Source: Pseudomonadota bacterium
Lineage (GTDB): Bacteria > Pseudomonadota > Gammaproteobacteria > Burkholderiales > SG8-39
NCBI GenBank assembly: GCA_021825225.1
Contig: JAKAIH010000094.1
Coordinates: 1 to 8,420 of the forward strand
Reading direction: 5' to 3'
DNA: 8,420 nucleotides
The translations under genes and the position numbers were made by a program. Below are positions 1 to 6,702 of the stretch, piece by piece. The notes below the pieces were generated by a model. The model saw only the letters and a list, made by a program, of their open reading frames with translations, was not told the DNA's origin and searched no databases. Within the stretch, counting starts at the first letter, position 1, and each line of letters starts with the position of its first letter.

Positions 1-75
1 CCGCGGCAGGCGATCGGTGGCCTGGAAATCATCGCCTGCGACCGTGTCGAGGACGCAGTCGAGCGCCTGCGCTAA
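1..75 (+). CDS. radA: C-terminal end of a probable DNA repair protein RadA (5' truncated by window)
   Basis: Only the last 24 codons and a TAA stop are visible, in frame 1. The tail begins PRQAIGGLEIIAC and ends DAVERLR. It follows the pattern of RadA/Sms C-termini, where a proline-basic pair is followed by a GLEVI/GMQVF-like strand and a final DAL/DAV helix. RadA is a RecA-like ATPase with a Lon-like C-terminal domain that acts in recombinational repair and branch migration. None of its diagnostic parts (zinc finger, Walker A, KNRFG motif) fall in the window, so the name rests on 24 residues and is tentative. The stop codon overlaps the stop of the convergent hpnE gene. Confidence 0.55.
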   Translation, partial: PRQAIGGLEIIACDRVEDAVERLR

Positions 76-1349
76 CCCTGAAGTACCAGATTTGCAGCTT
101 GTACGCCGCTGCGCACGGCAGACTCCAGTGTGGCCGGGTAGTCGCTGGCGGTGTAGTCGCCCGCGAGATAGAGATGCTCGACTGCAGTCCGGTTCGCCGG
201 ACGCACCATGCCGGGACGGCAGGAGAAGGTAGCGCGCTTTTCGGCGATCACGCGCGACCATAGCGGCGCGGGCAGGCCGGGAAGGAAAGCGGCCAGTTCG
301 CTGTGGATGGCGCGTGCGAGTGCGTCCTGGTTAGTGTTCTGGTGCGCGCCGCGCGCGCTGATCACCGCTGCCAGCAGCCCCGCGAGCCCATTCAAACGGC
401 CGCGGTCGAATATCCACTGGATGCTACCGCCGTCGAAACCCGTCATGGGCAGCGGCATGCTCACGTCCTGCGGATACTGCAGATAACAGGTGTAGATCGG
501 TTCGTAGGCAAATGCGGCCACGCTGGCGCGCACCGGCGCGAGCGCGGCAAGGCGCTCGAGCAGGGGCTCGAGCTGATGCGGTCCGACGGCGAGAATCGCA
601 TGGCTGTAGCGCTGCGCGCCTGCGTCGAGGACGAAACCGTCCGCCGTCTTGTCCAGGGTCCGCACCGGCGCTCCGAGGCGTATCGCGCCGCCGTTCGCGC
701 GTACGAAAGCCGCGGCAGGCTCGGGAAACAGTTGGCCCAGATCCGCGCGCGGAATGAGGAAATCGCTGTTCGCGCGCGCGCCGTCCAGAGCGTCGCGAAA
801 CAGGTTGAGAAAAACCTGGGCCGAGGCCGAGGCGGCAGGGGTGTTGAGCGCCGATACGCACAATGGCTCCCACAGATAGCGTGCGAGCGCACCACTCTGG
901 CTGTGTCTTGCCAGCAGTTCTGCCACAGGCATATCGGTGCCGATGCGATAGGCGTTGCGGCGCATCGCGGTCATGAAGCGCATGGCTGCGAAGCGCTCGC
1001 TCCAAGTCAGTCCATCCGTGCCGAGCAGCGCGATGAGCAGATGCAGCGGCGCCGGAAGGCGTGGCGCGCGCAGGCGGAACCTGCCCGGATATTCGATCGC
1101 GAGCGGCTGGCGCAGCAGCAATTGCTCCGGGTCGGCGCCGACCACGCGCATCAGGCGCAGGGTTTCGCGATAGGCGCCGATCAGGATGTGCTGGCCGTTG
1201 TCGAGCCGCATGCCCTCGATTTCGACTGCGCGCGCGCGGCCGCCCAAATGTTTTGCCGCCTCGAATACCGTGACCGGGATCTTCACCCGCGCGAGCTCGA
1301 CCGCCGCGGCCATGCCGGCCCAGCCGGCGCCGATTACGGCGACATTCAC
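72..1349 (-). CDS. hpnE: Hydroxysqualene dehydroxylase HpnE (FAD-dependent)
   Basis: This 425-residue flavoprotein of the amine oxidase/phytoene desaturase-like superfamily is predicted to reduce hydroxysqualene to squalene, the last step of the HpnCDE pathway. The N-terminus carries a dinucleotide-binding Rossmann fold: VAVIGAGWAG (residues 3-12, GxGxxG), the acidic residue E30 ending the second strand, and GGRAR at 36-40. The C-terminus has the FAD-binding signature AGDYTASDYPATLESA (396-411). Length and both end motifs fit the family. I chose the GTG at 1349 because it places the Rossmann strand directly at the N-terminus and overlaps the hpnD stop as GTGA. An in-frame ATG at 1370 would add seven residues (MEDLDHG) and cannot be excluded; neither start has a strong ribosome binding site. 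The TAG stop at 74-72 overlaps the stop of the convergent upstream gene. Confidence 0.9.
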   Translation of the reverse strand: MNVAVIGAGWAGMAAAVELARVKIPVTVFEAAKHLGGRARAVEIEGMRLDNGQHILIGAYRETLRLMRVVGADPEQLLLRQPLAIEYPGRFRLRAPRLPAPLHLLIALLGTDGLTWSERFAAMRFMTAMRRNAYRIGTDMPVAELLARHSQSGALARYLWEPLCVSALNTPAASASAQVFLNLFRDALDGARANSDFLIPRADLGQLFPEPAAAFVRANGGAIRLGAPVRTLDKTADGFVLDAGAQRYSHAILAVGPHQLEPLLERLAALAPVRASVAAFAYEPIYTCYLQYPQDVSMPLPMTGFDGGSIQWIFDRGRLNGLAGLLAAVISARGAHQNTNQDALARAIHSELAAFLPGLPAPLWSRVIAEKRATFSCRPGMVRPANRTAVEHLYLAGDYTASDYPATLESAVRSGVQAANLVLQG

Positions 1350-2185
1350 GCCGTGATCCAGGTCTTCCATGCGATCCACAGCTTGCGCAGCGGCGTCAAG
1401 GCGGTGCGCTGGCTCAGCACTTTGCAGCCGTCGTCGGCGATTTCCCGCAGCAAGGTGCGATAGATTGCCGCCATGACCAGGCCGGGCCGCTGCGCCTTGC
1501 GGTCCACCTGCGGCAGCTGCTCGAAGGCCGTGTTGTAATAGCGCTCGGCGCGCTCGATCTGGAACGCCATCAGGCGGGTAAAGTTCTCGGTCTGGCGCGC
1601 GTGCAGGATGTCGGCCGCGCTGACCTTGAATTGCTGCAGTTCGTCGAGCGGAAGATAAATGCGTCCCTTGCGGCTGTCCTCGCCCACGTCCCGGATGATG
1701 TTGGTCAGCTGAAAGGCGAGGCCCAGGGTGTGGGCATAGGCGAGCGTGCGTTCGTCGCGATAGCCGAAGATGGACGCGGCGAGCAGGCCCACCACGCCGG
1801 CGACGCGGTGGCAGTACTGCTCCAGCGCGGCAAAATCGAGATAGCGGTTCTGGCTCAGGTCCATCTCCATGCCGGCGATGATTTCTTCCAGGTACTCGTG
1901 TCTGACGCCGAAGGGCTGGATCGCGGGTGCGAGCGCACGTGTCACCGGGTGCTGCGGCGCGCCGGCATACAGCCGCGCGAGTTCCTGCCGCCACCACGCA
2001 AGCTTGATGTGCGCCACGGCGGTGTCGGTGCACTCATCGACGATATCGTCCACTTCGCGGCAAAAGGCGTAGAGCGCGGTGATGGCGCGGCGGCGCTCGG
2101 GCGGCAGAAACAGGAAGGAGTAATAAAAGCTCGATCCGCTTTGCGCCGCCTTGTCCTGGCAGTATTCGTCTGGAGTCACGGACAT
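1346..2185 (-). CDS. hpnD: Presqualene diphosphate synthase HpnD
   Basis: This 279-residue all-helical trans-prenyltransferase of the squalene/phytoene synthase family is predicted to condense two farnesyl diphosphates into presqualene diphosphate. The first aspartate-rich motif is DDIVD (46-50) within YAFCREVDD, and the second is DVGED (166-170), preceded by LTNIIRD. Both bind magnesium-diphosphate in this family. The conserved GMEMDL (105-110) and YCHRVAG (124-130) segments are also present. HpnD is told from its paralogue HpnC by the N-terminal SGSSFYYSF stretch and the DVGEDSRKGRIYLP sequence, which are typical of HpnD and phytoene synthases. It lies 47 bases downstream of hpnC, and its stop overlaps the hpnE start as GTGA, so the three genes look like one operon. 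The ATG at 2185 gives the usual N-terminus (MSVTPDEYC); its Shine-Dalgarno is weak. Confidence 0.92.
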   Translation of the reverse strand: MSVTPDEYCQDKAAQSGSSFYYSFLFLPPERRRAITALYAFCREVDDIVDECTDTAVAHIKLAWWRQELARLYAGAPQHPVTRALAPAIQPFGVRHEYLEEIIAGMEMDLSQNRYLDFAALEQYCHRVAGVVGLLAASIFGYRDERTLAYAHTLGLAFQLTNIIRDVGEDSRKGRIYLPLDELQQFKVSAADILHARQTENFTRLMAFQIERAERYYNTAFEQLPQVDRKAQRPGLVMAAIYRTLLREIADDGCKVLSQRTALTPLRKLWIAWKTWITA

Positions 2186-2232
2186 TCCGGGATCGGGTCT
2201 CGATTAAGCGCGGAGTGAAAACCGGCAAAGTG

Positions 2233-3045
2233 TCATCGGCCTGCCAGCGCCCTGAGCAGCAGCAAGGGCCAGTCATAGGCGCGCAGCACCGGCCGCCGAT
2301 GGTAAACGTCGCCTTCGAGCTTGTCTATTTTTTCGAGTATGCGCAGTCCGCCCTGGACGATGGTGCGGATTTCCAGGCCGATGCGCCCCGGCAATGCCTG
2401 TCCGAGAGGCGCACCGGCCTGCATCAGCGCGCGTGCGCGCTCGACCTGGAAATGCATGAAGGCTTTCCATTGGCCGGACGTATCGCTCGCCGCGATCTGC
2501 GCTTCGCTCAGGCCATAGCAACGCATTTCGTCCTGCGGCAGGTAGACGCGGTCTTTGCGCCAGTCGATGGCCACGTCCTGCCAGAAATTGATCAACTGCA
2601 GGCTGCTGCAAATCGCGTCTGAAAGTTTCAAGTTCTGTTCGTCTGCGGCACCGAACAAATGCAGCAGCAGGCGGCCTACGGGATTAGCCGAGCGGCGGCA
2701 GTAATCCATGAGCTCGGCGAAGTTTTCGTAGCGCTTCTTGACTACATCCTGGGAAAACGCGTCCAGCAGGTCGTGAAACAGCTGCAACGGCAGGTGGTAA
2801 GCGCCAACGATTCGACCGAGTTCCAGGAACAAGTCCTGCCCGGAGGGGGCGCCGCTCTCCAGTCGCCGCAGTTCTTGACGATAATCATCGAGCAGCGCCA
2901 GCCGCCGGCTTGGCGGCAAATCGCCCTCGTCGGCGAAATCGTCGGCGGAGCGGGCGAAGCGGTAGATGACCGAGACTGGATGGCGCAGCGTACGCGGCAG
3001 GAGCACCGAGGCAACCGGGAAATTCTCGTAGTGGCCTACGGACAT
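2233..3045 (-). CDS. hpnC: Hydroxysqualene synthase HpnC
   Basis: This 270-residue member of the squalene/phytoene synthase family is predicted to convert presqualene diphosphate to hydroxysqualene. Its family hallmarks are the N-terminal HYENFPVAS (5-13), the first aspartate-rich motif DDFAD (35-39), YCRRSANPVGRL (115-126), and NFWQDVAIDW (153-162) with the second motif DVAID (157-161). The HYENFPVAS start and the NFWQD form are characteristic of HpnC and separate it from HpnD. It is the first gene of the leftward hpnCDE cassette. The ATG at 3045 is the only plausible start: the frame stays open for about 25 codons upstream but contains no ATG, GTG or TTG there. A TATACT -10-like box lies about 40 bases upstream. 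The Shine-Dalgarno is poor. Confidence 0.92.
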   Translation of the reverse strand: MSVGHYENFPVASVLLPRTLRHPVSVIYRFARSADDFADEGDLPPSRRLALLDDYRQELRRLESGAPSGQDLFLELGRIVGAYHLPLQLFHDLLDAFSQDVVKKRYENFAELMDYCRRSANPVGRLLLHLFGAADEQNLKLSDAICSSLQLINFWQDVAIDWRKDRVYLPQDEMRCYGLSEAQIAASDTSGQWKAFMHFQVERARALMQAGAPLGQALPGRIGLEIRTIVQGGLRILEKIDKLEGDVYHRRPVLRAYDWPLLLLRALAGR

Positions 3046-3081
3046 TCGCTTGAAATTCTTGAGGAATTGGTAAAACTTGGG

Positions 3082-3111
3082 CTGACAGTATAGGGGGAAA
3101 TCGCGTAAAAT
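3082..3111 (+). promoter_or_regulatory. Candidate sigma-70 promoter for the tRNA-Leu transcript
   Basis: CTGACA (3082-3087) matches five of six bases of the -35 consensus, and TAAAAT (3106-3111) matches five of six of the -10, with an 18-base spacer. The predicted start near 3118 falls just before the 5' end of the tRNA-like remnant at 3121, with the intact tRNA-Leu 82 bases further on. The stretch after the -10 is GC-rich, as in stringently controlled stable-RNA promoters. The same transcript could run on into tig. Confidence 0.5.
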
Positions 3112-3115
3112 TGCA
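3087..3115 (-). promoter_or_regulatory. Candidate sigma-70 promoter for the hpnCDE operon
   Basis: Read on the minus strand, TATACT (3092-3087) matches five of six bases of the -10 consensus. It would start transcription near 3080, leaving a leader of about 35 bases before the hpnC ATG. At a 17-base spacing the -35 position reads TGCAAT (3115-3110), a poor match, so the promoter would be weak or activator-dependent. It is interleaved with the opposing tRNA promoter. This is pattern recognition only. Confidence 0.3.
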
Positions 3116-3120
3116 CCTGC

Positions 3121-3202
3121 GCGAAGGTGGCGGAATTGGTAGACGCACTGGATTTAGGTCCTAAAAGCGTTAATCTTTTCGGTAATATCCCGGTAATGAA
3201 GC
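3121..3202 (+). pseudogene. Degenerate tRNA-Leu copy; only the 5' half is recognisable
   Basis: Bases 3121-3162 align without gaps to 3203-3244 of the intact tRNA-Leu, with 35 of 42 identities by eye. The aligned part covers the acceptor 5' strand (GCGAAGG), the whole D arm (GGCGGAATTGGTAGACGC) and a TTTAGGT anticodon loop with anticodon UAG. After that the similarity stops. The 3' side of the anticodon stem (CCTAA) no longer pairs properly with CTGGA. There is no TTCRA T-loop, no CCTTCGC to close the acceptor stem, and no CCA. The block up to the next tRNA is 82 bases, about one class II tRNA long. Weak hairpins remain about where a variable arm (AAAAG/CTTTT, 3163-3179) and a T arm (CGG/CCG, 3180-3192) would sit. 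The best reading is an eroded or recombined tRNA gene that is not functional as a tRNA. Confidence 0.7.
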
Positions 3203-3287
3203 GCCCAGGTGGCGAAATTGGTAGACGCAGCAGGTTTAGGTCCTGCCGCCGCGAGGCGTGGGGGTTCGAGTCCCTTCCTGGGCACCA
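3203..3287 (+). tRNA. tRNA-Leu, anticodon UAG
   Basis: This is a complete 85-base class II tRNA. The acceptor stem GCCCAGG (3203-3209) pairs with CCTGGGC (3277-3283), followed by discriminator A and an encoded CCA (3285-3287). The D arm GCG...CGC contains AAATTGGTAGA. The anticodon stem GCAGG/CCTGC encloses the loop TTTAGGT with anticodon TAG, which reads CUN leucine codons. The long variable arm CGCC-GCGA-GGCG is the leucine hallmark. The T arm is GGGGG-TTCGAGT-CCCTT, closed by two G-U pairs at its outer end. The gene lies upstream of tig and probably shares the promoter at 3082-3111 with the degenerate copy before it. Confidence 0.97.
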
Positions 3288-3377
3288 ACCAGGCCGTGCA
3301 GTTTTATGAGTGGGTGACGAAAAGGTAGGTCTTTCCTTTCGATTCCCCGGTTTAGTCGCAGACTTTGAGGGATTTTG
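3288..3377 (+). other. tig leader / intergenic stretch
   Basis: Ninety bases separate the tRNA from tig. I see no convincing sigma-70 or sigma-32 promoter here and no strong terminator after the tRNA. The only clear signal is the Shine-Dalgarno sequence GAGG (3367-3370), seven bases before the tig ATG. Read-through from the tRNA promoter, with processing at the tRNA 3' end, is a plausible way to transcribe tig, but this is inference. Confidence 0.5.
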
Positions 3378-4685
3378 ATGCAAACAAGTTTGGAGAATTT
3401 AGGCTCGCTTGAGCGCCGGCTCAACATGGCGGTTGCAGTCGAGGAAATCGAGAAGCAGGTCGACGAGCGTCTGAAGAAACTATCGCGCAACCTGCGCATG
3501 GCGGGCTTTCGTCCGGGCAAGGTGCCGATGAAACTCGTCGCCCAGCAATACGGACCGCAGGTGCGTTCCGAGGTGATCGGCGACGCCGTGCAGAAGGCTT
3601 TCAGCGACGCCGTGCGCGAACAGAACCTCAGGGTGGCGGGCTATCCGCGCATCGAGCCCAAGCAGGGCGAGGCCGATGCGAAAAACATCGAATTCAGCGC
3701 GACTTTCGAGGTCTATCCGGAAGTGGTGGTCGGTGACATCGGTTCGAGCAGGATAGAACGCGCCGCGCTCGCGGTGGGCGATGCGGAAGTCGAAAAGACG
3801 CTGCAAATCCTGCGCAAGCAGCGCCAGCATTTCCATAAGGTGGAGCGGCCGGCGGCGGCGGGCGACCGCGTGACTGCGGATTTCCTGGGCAAGATCGACG
3901 GCGTGGAGTTCGCCGGGGGCAAGGCCAGCGATTTCGTGTTCGTGCTGGGCGAAAAGCAGATGCTGCCCGAGTTCGAGACCAATGCCCTCGGGCTTGCGTC
4001 CGGCGCGAGCAAGACCTTCGAGCTGACTTTTCCGGCCGATTATCACGGCAAGGACGTTGCAGGCAAAACTGCGAGCTTCGAACTGACCGTGAAACTGGTC
4101 GAGGAGGCGCACCTGCCCGAAGTGGATGCGGAGTTTGCGCGCTCGCTGGGCGTGGCCGATGGCGACTTGGGCAAGATGCGCGCTGAGGTCAAGGCGAATA
4201 TCGAGCGCGAGGTGAAAAAGCGCACCCAGGCCGATATCAAGAACAAGGCGATGCAGGCACTGCTGGATGCGACCAGGATCGACCTGCCCAAGGCCTTGGT
4301 CCAGATGGAAGCGCAGCATCTGGTGCAGGCTGCGCGCTCCGATCTTGAGGCGCGCGGCATGAAAATGGAGCAGTTGCCCATCAATCCGGAGATGTTCGAG
4401 CAGCAGGCGCAGCGGCGCGTATCGCTGGGCCTGATCATTGCCGAACTGGTTAAAGCCCATGGCCTTGCCGCCAAACCCGAGCAAGTGCGCGCCCTGGTGA
4501 CAGAACAGGCCGAGACCTACGAGCAGCCGGACGAGGTGGTAAAATGGATTTATTCACAGCCGCAGCGCCTGAATGAAATGGAAAGCCTGGCGCTGGAAGA
4601 CAATGTCGTCGCCTGGGTCCTGGCGCATGCGAAAGTTGAGGACAAGGCGGTGAATTTCGATGAATTTATGGGGAAGGCAGCATGA
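3378..4685 (+). CDS. tig: Trigger factor, ribosome-associated chaperone and peptidyl-prolyl isomerase
   Basis: This 435-residue protein (the E. coli protein has 432) binds the ribosome at the peptide exit tunnel and shields nascent chains in the cytoplasm. The N-terminal ribosome-binding domain carries the signature GFRPGKVP (43-50). An FKBP-type isomerase domain follows at about 162-245, from [14 protein letters not shown] through [11 protein letters not shown] to [10 protein letters not shown]. The rest is the long helical C-terminal substrate-cradling domain, rich in charged residues. The ATG at 3378 has GAGG seven bases upstream; an immediately preceding in-frame TTG is not needed. It is the first gene of the tig-clpP-clpX-lon cluster, whose order is common in proteobacteria and links folding of new proteins with degradation of failed ones. 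Confidence 0.97.
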   Translation: MQTSLENLGSLERRLNMAVAVEEIEKQVDERLKKLSRNLRMAGFRPGKVPMKLVAQQYGPQVRSEVIGDAVQKAFSDAVREQNLRVAGYPRIEPKQGEADAKNIEFSATFEVYPEVVVGDIGSSRIERAALAVGDAEVEKTLQILRKQRQHFHKVERPAAAGDRVTADFLGKIDGVEFAGGKASDFVFVLGEKQMLPEFETNALGLASGASKTFELTFPADYHGKDVAGKTASFELTVKLVEEAHLPEVDAEFARSLGVADGDLGKMRAEVKANIEREVKKRTQADIKNKAMQALLDATRIDLPKALVQMEAQHLVQAARSDLEARGMKMEQLPINPEMFEQQAQRRVSLGLIIAELVKAHGLAAKPEQVRALVTEQAETYEQPDEVVKWIYSQPQRLNEMESLALEDNVVAWVLAHAKVEDKAVNFDEFMGKAA

Positions 4686-4713
4686 GATGCGGCGAACCCA
4701 GGGAGGCGAGGGC

Positions 4714-5385
4714 ATGATACAGCCGGGCTGGAAGCCGCAAGCGGCGGGGTTTACGCGATCGCACGCCGATTTCGATGGTCCGCAGGGCCTGGGCTTGATC
4801 CCCATGGTGATCGAGCAGAGCGGCCGCGGCGAGCGCGCCTACGACATCTACTCGCGCCTGTTGAAGGAGCGCGTGGTGTTCCTGGTGGGCGTGGTCAACG
4901 AGATGACGGCCAACCTGATCGTCGCCCAGCTGCTTTTCCTGGAATCGGAAAATCCCGACAAGGACATCTCGTTCTATATCAATTCACCCGGCGGCTCGGT
5001 CTCGGCCGGACTGGCCATCTACGACACGATGCAGTTCATCAAGCCCGACGTGAGCACCCTGTGCGTGGGCCAGGCCGCCAGCATGGGATCGTTCCTGCTT
5101 GCGGCGGGCGCCAAGGGCAAGCGTTTCTGCCTGCCCAATTCGCGCGTCATGATCCACCAGCCCATGGGCGGCTTTCAGGGGCAGGCCTCGGATATCGAAA
5201 TCCACGCCAAGGAAATTCTCTACCTGCGCGGGCGGTTGAATGAAATGCTGGCGCTGCACACCGGGCAGAGCGTGGAAACCATCGCGCGTGACACAGACCG
5301 CGACAATTTCATGTCGGCGGACGAAGCGGTGAGCTACGGTTTGGTGGACAAGGTGCTGAGCAATCGCGCCGACACGCAGAAATGA
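4714..5385 (+). CDS. clpP: ATP-dependent Clp protease proteolytic subunit ClpP
   Basis: This 223-residue serine peptidase assembles into a double heptameric barrel that degrades substrates fed by ClpX or ClpA. The catalytic triad is S123 (GQAASMGSF), H148 (VMIHQPMGG) and D197 (RDTDRDNF), with the same spacing as E. coli S111/H136/D185. The oxyanion-region [11 protein letters not shown] is at 90-100. I chose the ATG at 4714 because it has a strong Shine-Dalgarno GGGAGG (4701-4706) seven bases upstream. Earlier in-frame ATGs at 4660 (inside tig) and 4687 lack one. Aligned to E. coli, whose mature protein begins ALVPM, cleavage would fall near residue 26. The propeptide would then be about 26 residues, longer than the 14 of E. 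coli. The gene starts 28 bases after tig and ends seven bases before clpX. Confidence 0.97.
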   Translation: MIQPGWKPQAAGFTRSHADFDGPQGLGLIPMVIEQSGRGERAYDIYSRLLKERVVFLVGVVNEMTANLIVAQLLFLESENPDKDISFYINSPGGSVSAGLAIYDTMQFIKPDVSTLCVGQAASMGSFLLAAGAKGKRFCLPNSRVMIHQPMGGFQGQASDIEIHAKEILYLRGRLNEMLALHTGQSVETIARDTDRDNFMSADEAVSYGLVDKVLSNRADTQK

Positions 5386-5392
5386 GGCTTAA

Positions 5393-6661
5393 ATGACCGA
5401 CAAAAACACCGGTGAAAAGCTCCTGTACTGTTCCTTCTGCGGCAAGAGCCAGCATGAGGTGAGGAAGCTTATCGCCGGTCCTTCGGTGTTCATCTGCGAC
5501 GAATGCATCGAACTGTGCAACGACATCATCCGCGAGGAAACCAGCGCGGACAAATCGGGCAAGACGGCGAAGTCCGATCTGCCGACGCCGAAGGAGATCT
5601 GCGACATCCTCGACGAGTACGTGATCGGCCAGGAACTGGCGAAGCGCATCCTGTCGGTGGCGGTGTACAACCATTACAAGCGCCTGAAGCACCTGTCGAA
5701 GACCGACGAGATCGAGCTGTCGAAGTCGAACATCCTGCTGATCGGGCCCACCGGCTCGGGCAAGACCCTGCTCGCTCAGACGCTGGCCCGGCTCCTGAAC
5801 GTGCCCTTCGTCATCGCCGACGCGACCACCCTGACCGAGGCGGGCTATGTCGGCGAGGACGTAGAGAACATCATCCAGAAGCTGCTGCAGAACTGCGATT
5901 ACGACGTGGACAAGGCCAAGCGCGGCATCGTCTACATCGACGAGATCGACAAGATCTCGAGGAAATCGGACAACCCCTCGATCACCCGCGACGTCTCCGG
6001 CGAAGGTGTGCAGCAGGCGCTGCTGAAGCTGATCGAGGGCACGGTCGCCTCGGTGCCGCCGCAGGGCGGGCGCAAGCACCCGAACCAGGATTTCGTGCAG
6101 GTGGATACGACCAACATCCTGTTCATCTGCGGCGGTGCCTTCGACGGCCTGGAAAAGATCATCCGCAACCGCTCGGAGAAGAGCGGCATCGGCTTCGGCG
6201 CCGAGGTGCGCAGCCTCAAGGACAGCAAGGACATCACCGCCGTGCTGCGTGCGGTGGAGCCGGAGGATCTGATCAAATACGGGCTGATTCCGGAATTCGT
6301 CGGGCGCATGCCGGTGATCGCCACGCTGGAGGAGCTGGACGAAGCGGCTCTGATCCAGATACTGACCACGCCCAAGAATGCGCTGGTCAAGCAGTACCAG
6401 CGCCTGTTCGGCATGGAAGGCGCCGAGCTGGAGATACGCACACCCGCGCTTTTGGCCATCGCGCAAAAGGCGCTCGCGCGCAAGACCGGCGCCCGCGGAT
6501 TGCGCTCCATTCTGGAGCAGGTGCTGCTCGACACGATGTACGAGCTGCCGACCATGGAGAATGTCAGCAAGGTGGTCATCGACGAGCCCACGGTGCTGGG
6601 CGAAGGCAAGCCGCTGCTGATCTACTCCGATTCGCCCAAGGTCGCAGGCTCTCTGTCCTGA
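5393..6661 (+). CDS. clpX: ATP-dependent Clp protease ATP-binding subunit ClpX
   Basis: This 422-residue hexameric AAA+ unfoldase recognises degrons such as SsrA tags and threads proteins into ClpP. The N-terminal zinc-binding domain has four cysteines, C13, C16, C35 and C38. The AAA+ module shows Walker A GPTGSGKT (118-125), pore loop GYVG (151-154), Walker B IVYIDE (179-184), the RKH loop (227-229), the ClpP-docking IGF tripeptide (266-268), an arginine finger in EFVGRMP (R305) and sensor 2 GARGLRS (366-372). Everything expected for an active enzyme is present and the length is normal. The Shine-Dalgarno GAGG overlaps the clpP stop codon, and the ATG follows five bases later, so translation is likely coupled to clpP. 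A hairpin straddles its own stop codon. Confidence 0.98.
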   Translation: MTDKNTGEKLLYCSFCGKSQHEVRKLIAGPSVFICDECIELCNDIIREETSADKSGKTAKSDLPTPKEICDILDEYVIGQELAKRILSVAVYNHYKRLKHLSKTDEIELSKSNILLIGPTGSGKTLLAQTLARLLNVPFVIADATTLTEAGYVGEDVENIIQKLLQNCDYDVDKAKRGIVYIDEIDKISRKSDNPSITRDVSGEGVQQALLKLIEGTVASVPPQGGRKHPNQDFVQVDTTNILFICGGAFDGLEKIIRNRSEKSGIGFGAEVRSLKDSKDITAVLRAVEPEDLIKYGLIPEFVGRMPVIATLEELDEAALIQILTTPKNALVKQYQRLFGMEGAELEIRTPALLAIAQKALARKTGARGLRSILEQVLLDTMYELPTMENVSKVVIDEPTVLGEGKPLLIYSDSPKVAGSLS

Positions 6662-6665
6662 GAGC
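6648..6665 (+). other. Perfect stem-loop across the clpX stop codon
   Basis: GCTCTC (6648-6653) pairs perfectly with GAGAGC (6660-6665) around the six-base loop TGTCCT. The TGA stop (6659-6661) lies partly in the 3' arm. No T-run follows, so it is not a canonical intrinsic terminator. It could stabilise the 3' end of the clpPX message or be a chance palindrome. Confidence 0.35.
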
Positions 6666-6674
6666 GCCGACGGG

Positions 6675-6702
6675 GTTGAACTTATATCCCCCGTCCCCAT
6701 CT
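6675..6702 (+). promoter_or_regulatory. Probable heat-shock (sigma-32) promoter of lon
   Basis: GTTGAAC (6675-6681) resembles the sigma-32 -35 element CTTGAAA. CCCCATCT (6695-6702) matches the -10 element CCCCATnT at every specified position. The spacing of 13 bases fits this class. Transcription would start near 6709, giving a leader of roughly 23 bases with GAGG (6721-6724) as the Shine-Dalgarno before the lon ATG. E. coli lon is a known sigma-32 regulon member, so position and function agree. Confidence 0.72.

Noticed and set aside
303..1463. A 386-codon plus-strand open frame over hpnE
   Set aside because: It is antisense to a gene with clear FAD-binding motifs, has no domain of its own, and has Arg/Ala-rich composition typical of shadow frames.
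1350..2033. Extension of the hpnE frame upstream to 2033 (a 653-codon frame)
   Set aside because: The added part lies wholly over hpnD in another frame and is Arg-rich nonsense; the protein starts at the Rossmann fold near 1349.
3121..3202. A group I intron or mobile-element insertion in the first tRNA-Leu
   Set aside because: The interrupted part is far too short for an intron or insertion sequence, and the missing 3' half does not reappear downstream as a separate exon; the next tRNA has its own complete 5' half.
3279..3306. Possible terminator after tRNA-Leu (GCAC/GTGC followed by AGTTTT)
   Set aside because: The stem is only four perfect pairs, the loop is long, and its 5' arm is the tRNA 3' end itself, which is committed to the acceptor stem.
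3127..3309. A 60-codon plus-strand open frame beginning MAELVDALDLG
   Set aside because: It is the conceptual translation of the tRNA-Leu remnant and the intact tRNA-Leu. MAELVDALDLG-type proteins are well-known spurious annotations of tRNA genes.
3313..3345. A GTGACG -35-like box as a tig promoter
   Set aside because: At 17-19 bases downstream there is no reasonable -10 element (at best three of six matches).
3036..3383. A 115-codon minus-strand open frame containing PGRDSNPHASRRQDLNL
   Set aside because: This is the antisense translation of the tRNA-Leu gene; PGRDSNPH-type proteins are classic artefacts.
3480..4484. A 334-codon open frame antisense to tig
   Set aside because: It is a shadow of GC-rich codon use in the sense gene, without recognisable domains or ribosome binding site; tig is certain.
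4660..4713. Upstream in-frame starts of clpP at 4660 and 4687
   Set aside because: They lack a ribosome binding site, the first lies inside tig, and the ATG at 4714 has a strong, well-spaced Shine-Dalgarno.
5309..6700. A 463-codon open frame antisense to clpX, and a 419-codon plus-strand frame at 5503-6762
   Set aside because: Both are composition artefacts over clpX. Their translations are low-complexity and rich in Arg, Gln, Asp and Leu, without known motifs.
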